Part shown: positions 57,343-64,000 of the stretch, in pieces | How the letters are laid out: every line of letters starts with the position of its first letter | Position numbering within the stretch: position 1 is the first letter of the stretch | Source of the DNA: Aporrectodea caliginosa | Lineage: Eukaryota > Annelida > Clitellata > Crassiclitellata > Lumbricidae | Length of the DNA stretch: 64,000 nt | Assembly: GCA_020284085.1 (NCBI GenBank) | Contig: JACEVL010000158.1 | Span: 248,001 to 312,000 of the forward strand | Direction: 5' to 3' | The notes under the pieces: model-generated | Told to the model about the DNA's origin: nothing | Databases searched by the model: none | The model's input: the letters and a program-made list of their open reading frames with translations, nothing else | Translations under genes and position numbers: made by a program

Positions 57343-58990
57343 CTACAACAGAATTCACAGTACACTTATAGCAGTGCTAAACACTAATGTATGCACATTC
57401 ATGTAATAATATGCATGGCTTAATATGCATGTAAGAAGGATATTTGTACACCATTTTAGAGTAGATGGAGAGCTACATTATGAGGCAAGTTCAAAGCCTT
57501 AGGAGTAAAAGTGTAGCCTAGTTAGCACATATTTATGCTCACCCATTGAGATACTCTGGGCCCAGAGTATGTCCTGCTAACATGCCCATATGATGTCCAT
57601 ATTGAGCCTATATTCCCATTTGAGACACTTGTGGGACCCATGTGGTCCTACCAAAAATTCATGAGCATGCTAGCAGTGTGAGAGGTAGTTAAAGTTCACT
57701 GTCCAATATTCCAATACATATCTGGTTCATACCACAAGTAATTAAACAAGAAAAACATGTAGGCCCCTAAGTAAGCAAATAATTACTTATCTATAATTAT
57801 GGCTATTCATTTAATGGATAGTACTTTTTTTAAACATCTCACATGTGCTATAGTTAGAAAATAATTAATGAAGTGAGCTAGCAAGTATAGGGTAGAAGCA
57901 AACTCTAATTAAATGATATGCCTGTCCAGAACTGTCCCCAATTAATTCCACAATCCTGATGCATGTTTGCTTTATTGAACAGATTTCTTCAGGTATCATT
58001 GCAAGTTGTCAAGCAAACCCATTTGCCAATGAAGTGGACGAAGACGTAGGAGGGCGAAATGTTCTTTGGATCCAAACAATTACTATGATTCACATATTAA
58101 TGAATCACATTTTGCAAGACTTATTCTAAGTTGTAAAACATCACTGAAAATGAATTTATACCTCGGTCCGATTTCCGATGTTTCGATGGCACGCGCACCA
58201 ATGTAACCAATCTCACGTTGCGCGATCAAATTCCTAGATCTCGTCGCTAAAAGGCATATAAGCCGCTAATATACTATTAAATTTTACTACAATATCCTAA
58301 AAAGCATGTTTGGTAATTTGCACAAAAGCACATTTTAAGATCAAGATTTTCTAAATATCAGAGTTCAGACGGCAGATCAATCTCCATGGCACACTGTAAA
58401 CAACACTGGGCATCAATAGGTCTGATTATTATTTCCCTAATATAAGAGGAAGAAACCTTTCGTAAAGGTACAACGTTGATTGACAAGCATGCAAGAGTCT
58501 CATTAGCGTCTATCACTAATTATAGGGCCTGCTCAGTGTTCGCAGCTGTAGGCCTAACCGTAAACTTGACAATTTTTAACGCGCTACTTAGGCCTATAAT
58601 TGTACTAATTGATAAACCTATGCACATGGCACCAGCTTATTCACGAGAGCTGCGCCAAATTGAAATCATACGGCCTCTATACATGATTATTACATGGCTG
58701 TCCGAGTGCGGGAATTTTGTCTTTCACCAATATAATTATATCATTCTTTTATTTCACAATACAAAGGTAGCACTAACGACCTCTGGTCTAACCGGGCCCT
58801 TATAAGGTCTTTGGTTGGAAAGCATTCGGCATCTAAAACCGATTTTATTTTTACACAGGAGACCTATAACAAGCGGGATCTTAGTCCAGTCCATACTGAT
58901 GTTCCCTTTGTGTTTTAGGTGCCTTTTGTCTATGACGTTTTCGCTGGGAAAATGAATGAAATGATTATTACTTTATTGAAACGAAGATTA
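57343..58990. other. upstream region of KIF28, no gene seen
   Basis: AT-rich intergenic DNA with three of the seven TAGGCCTA octamers noted in this window. Open frames are short and without recognisable motifs. The KIF28 promoter must lie at the left end; no core element is evident. Confidence 0.35.
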
Positions 58991-59016
58991 CTTACTTACT
59001 TACTGCCTGCTGTTAC

Positions 59017-59200
59017 CAAAGATGTTAGAGCCGTAGCTGGAGTTGAGTTCTTCATAGTTTGGAAACGTGAGATTATTGGACGCTATGCATCCATCGATGC
59101 TGAGAGGAGGAAGAGGAGGATGTCTTCTCTTCACCGTGAAAGACCCAACGATCAACCAAGAGCTACCGATGAGGCTCGTAATTCCGCCAATTAGTGCTCC
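59017..59200 (-). pseudogene. orphan SLC5A-like (sodium/solute symporter) exon
   Basis: Read on the minus strand, TTCCAG precedes GGAGCACTAATTGGC, and the frame gives GALIGGITSLIGSSWLIVGS, then PPLPPLSIDGC, and ends NSSYGSNIFG at a GT. A transmembrane helix followed by P-LPLS-DGC is characteristic of the SLC5A branch that includes SMCT and SMVT transporters. No other exon of such a gene is visible on either side within 1.5 kb, so this is likely a stranded or displaced exon, though a gene with very long introns cannot be excluded. Confidence 0.5.
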
Positions 59201-59430
59201 CTGGAACAAACACAAGTCTAAAATACAATAGGCCTGGTGTAGTCAAGAAAATGTGGAAATATTACGTGTGGAAATATTACGGGAAGAAGCAAGACCTGCG
59301 GTCATCAGAGATGAGTGGAAATCTTGCAATGCCCACTCGTAAATACTCGCATTGGAACGAATAAGTACATGTACCAAGTGAATCACGACCAAAATTACTC
59401 AATGAAAAAGTCAATTATGCACGTGACTTT

Positions 59431-60226
59431 GCTGTTACCAAAGATGTTAGAGCCGTAGGCTAAGATATGACACTTCCTATCTCCTCTGTGTATTCGGTTT
59501 GGGTGGTGGTCAAAAGTACACAAACCCGTGGCGCCACTAGCGACTGGCTGACCAACTTCTTAGCAAAGATAGACGCGGTACATCACTACGACAAATACTG
59601 GATAAGTTATAACTGTAGCTGCCGTAAACTAACACATTTAAACAGTATATTAAATATTATAGTAATAATGAATACAAATTATATAGTAATGTGTTTTATT
59701 ATAAGTTTTATGCGTATAATGCGTGCTGCTTTTACAGGCACTTCGACAGTGCAAACGCTACGTCGTGCCTTTAGTGGTTGCACCACGATTCACCATCCAT
59801 CTCGAACGGCATACCAATAGATCTGCGCATCCTTGCAATCCATTCATTCATTACTTGAATTTGTATAGCGCCTCTTCAAGGGAGCTACTCATAGGCGCTC
59901 CCAACCCCAGCACGGCCGAATAGGACCATTTAAAGTTGACAGAGGAATGCCTGCGAATGGGTTATAGGAAGGAAGCGGAGTGCCAGAGGGAGGCCATTCC
60001 AGGTCAAAGGACCAGCCACAGAGAACGTACGGAATAAACTTAAATACATTAATATATAATTTGTTCAATCACGGACTTTGCAGGACCCTTCACAAGCACT
60101 TGAAAACTGTTCTTTTGCTGAGGCTGGACTTGAAGAGCCTCTGATTAGATAGCTTTGAGGGGTGCAGTATTAATGCAGTATTAATGCATGGAGTGTCATA
60201 TCTTAGCCTACGGCTCTAACATCTTT
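59431..60226. repeat. 35-bp perfect inverted repeat with a 717-bp interior
   Basis: 59440-59474 (AAAGATGTTAGAGCCGTAGG, then CTAAGATATGACACT) is the exact reverse complement of 60192-60226. In addition, 28 bp at 59431-59458 are identical to 59009-59036, the end of the SLC5A-like exon. The interior holds the TATAGCGCC-type repeat (59845-60035). Confidence 0.8.
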
Positions 60227-60943
60227 GCTGTTACTATTAACATTAAATTTTCCAAGAGTAAAAAAACTGCGTCACTGCCCATAGTGCCAATAGTTCCAGG
60301 TAGTGGTGGACAGTGGCGTAGCCAGACTTAAATTCAAGAGGAGGCAACTTCACAATCTAGTCCCCTTGCTGTTGGGGGGGAGGGGAATCGAGGGTTCTGG
60401 TATCCAGCTTATTTAAAAAGTCGACGACCGGGAGGGGGTAGTAACGAGTGTTTCCAAGAACAAGCATTCAACAATTTTCGAGGGCGGGGTTACTAACGGC
60501 AATATTGACAGTAAATTTAATTCACACTTTCTCTACTATATTTACATGTCTTTCATTTGCCTTTTTTAGACTTTCTTCAAAAACTCCGATGACCTTTTTT
60601 TATAGTCATTTGACTTTTTCCTTCCACTTTATCACTTCTTGCCCTCGAACACAGGCGAGACACGACACTTCAATTCAAGAGGAGGCAACTTGCCAAAATC
60701 CTGGTCATTTGCGTCGTTGATCAATTGAAACTCCACTATATGGAAAAACCAAGAGGAGGCAATTGCCTCCTCCTGCCTTCATGTAGCTACGCCTATGGTG
60801 GTGGAGTCCCGGTCGGGAGTCGTAAGCCTGGAAAAGAAGGAGAGCTCGTCGTCAACGGCTCTGGTAGTCAGACGGTGTCGTTAAACACTGGAACTGTGAT
60901 AGATGAATCTTTTATATTAGAAGTCGTTGAGATGGATGGATGA
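60188..60943 (+). pseudogene. small ORF interrupted by a hAT MITE
   Basis: An ATG at 60188 opens a frame of 41 codons that runs into the MITE at 60311 and stops seven codons later. Beyond the MITE, from 60806, 45 further codons to a TGA at 60943 lie in the same frame (insert plus duplication is 495 bp, a multiple of 3). The two halves look protein-like: KSKKTASLPIVPIVPGSGG on one side, GKEGELVVNGSGSQTVSLN on the other. The first half overlaps the right arm of the inverted repeat and reads YGSNIF, as the SLC5A-like exon does. Function unknown; chance openness is possible. Confidence 0.3.
60311..60797. mobile_element. hAT-type MITE with perfect 8-bp duplication
   Basis: A 487-bp element starting CAGTGGCGTAGCCAGAC and ending GTAGCTACGCCTATG, flanked on both sides by GTGGTGGA (60303-60310 and 60798-60805). 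Subterminal copies of AAGAGGAGGCAA occur near both ends and at 60680. It has no coding capacity and a different end sequence from the hAT MITEs at 23.5 and 39.5 kb. Confidence 0.8.
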
Positions 60944-61040
60944 GCGATAATAGAAGCTTATGGAGTGAATGTAGCGAGTGGCGGCTTGAAGAGATCTGTT
61001 TTTGTTTCTGTTACCGATATATTTATTTTAGAATAGGAAA

Positions 61041-63582
<2,542 letters not shown>

Positions 63583-64000
63583 GTAATTCGTTTCTTCATG
63601 CCATTTCCTTTGTAGTTTTTTATGCATTCTGATAATTTATTGTAAAAGTGGCTCTTAAAATTCTGGCTTGATGGCATCAAAGCTAACAACATGGATGGCA
63701 GTATATGAAGTTATGTTATTGCTTAGTCTGAAAAACCTAGTATGCATTGATCTCGGAATTGAGTTATTTCCTCTGTTCAGCTTTTAATCACTGATTTTTT
63801 TTATTGTTACACACACGTTTACACGTTATTGCACGACCTGCAAAGTACAAAGTCTAGAATGCTTTCAGATGCAGACAAGGCTAAACTGTGATCTATTGGT
63901 ATGCATCAGATGGCTGTTGTGCTGTCCTATTGCCAGCTAGCAATTTTAATAACTTAGTTTTCTCAATAAATACCAGATGACAAAACCATCAGTTACTGTA

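Noticed and set aside
58476..58805. 109-codon plus-strand ORF upstream of KIF28
   Set aside because: Hydrophobic patches but no family motif, codon pattern like intergenic DNA, and no splice partners.
58919..59194. 91-codon plus-strand ORF
   Set aside because: It is the shadow of the SLC5A-like exon on the minus strand, which has the clearer protein signature.

Overview
This is a eukaryotic, animal-type window. The coding sequence is split into short exons with GT/AG introns of 0.2-4 kb, in AT-rich DNA full of transposable elements. The repeats (CR1/L2-group LINE, tRNA-derived SINEs, hAT, PIF/Harbinger and Mutator-type MITEs) and the gene set point to a marine invertebrate. A deuterostome such as an echinoderm or hemichordate is my guess, but the sequence alone does not settle it. 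All exon models were built by hand from the raw bases by joining splice sites whose reading phases agree.

Layout: (1) 103-3566, minus: three central exons of a gamma-synergin-like gene (SYNRG) that runs off the left edge. (2) 5409-7905, plus: a complete two-exon BCL2-family gene of MCL1 type, with a long 3' UTR to about 10.86 kb. (3) 13529-19753, minus: a complete seven-exon Abl-interactor gene (ABI). (4) 20918-37020, plus: a complete 19-exon REV1 translesion polymerase gene, predicted 1230 aa. (5) 38378-57342, minus: a complete 24-exon kinesin-3 gene of the KIF28/KLP-6 type, predicted 881 aa. (6) 59.0-60.9 kb: gene debris with an SLC5A-like exon, inverted copies of its end, and a small ORF split by a hAT MITE. 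(7) 61041-63582, plus: the first six exons of DNAJC2 (zuotin/MPP11), running off the right edge.

The genes are unrelated housekeeping or signalling genes with no pathway in common. SYNRG/BCL2L and ABI/REV1 are divergent pairs. BCL2L/ABI and REV1/KIF28 are convergent.

The unusual content is in the mobile DNA. A hAT MITE in a KIF28 intron has perfect 8-bp target-site duplications, but one subterminal end is replaced by 53 bp of the KIF28 exon lying about 250 bp away. A nearly full-length LINE sits antisense in a KIF28 intron, carries a 2A-like NPGP motif after a hydrophobic stretch, and has a late frameshift. Related 3' fragments lie in four neighbouring KIF28 introns. Other points are a SINE with a duplicated tRNA-like promoter head, two intact-looking MITEs side by side in ABI intron 1, several minisatellites (one touching a splice donor, one made of repeated hairpins), a 35-bp perfect palindrome between direct repeats, and clear excess of the palindromic octamer TAGGCCTA.
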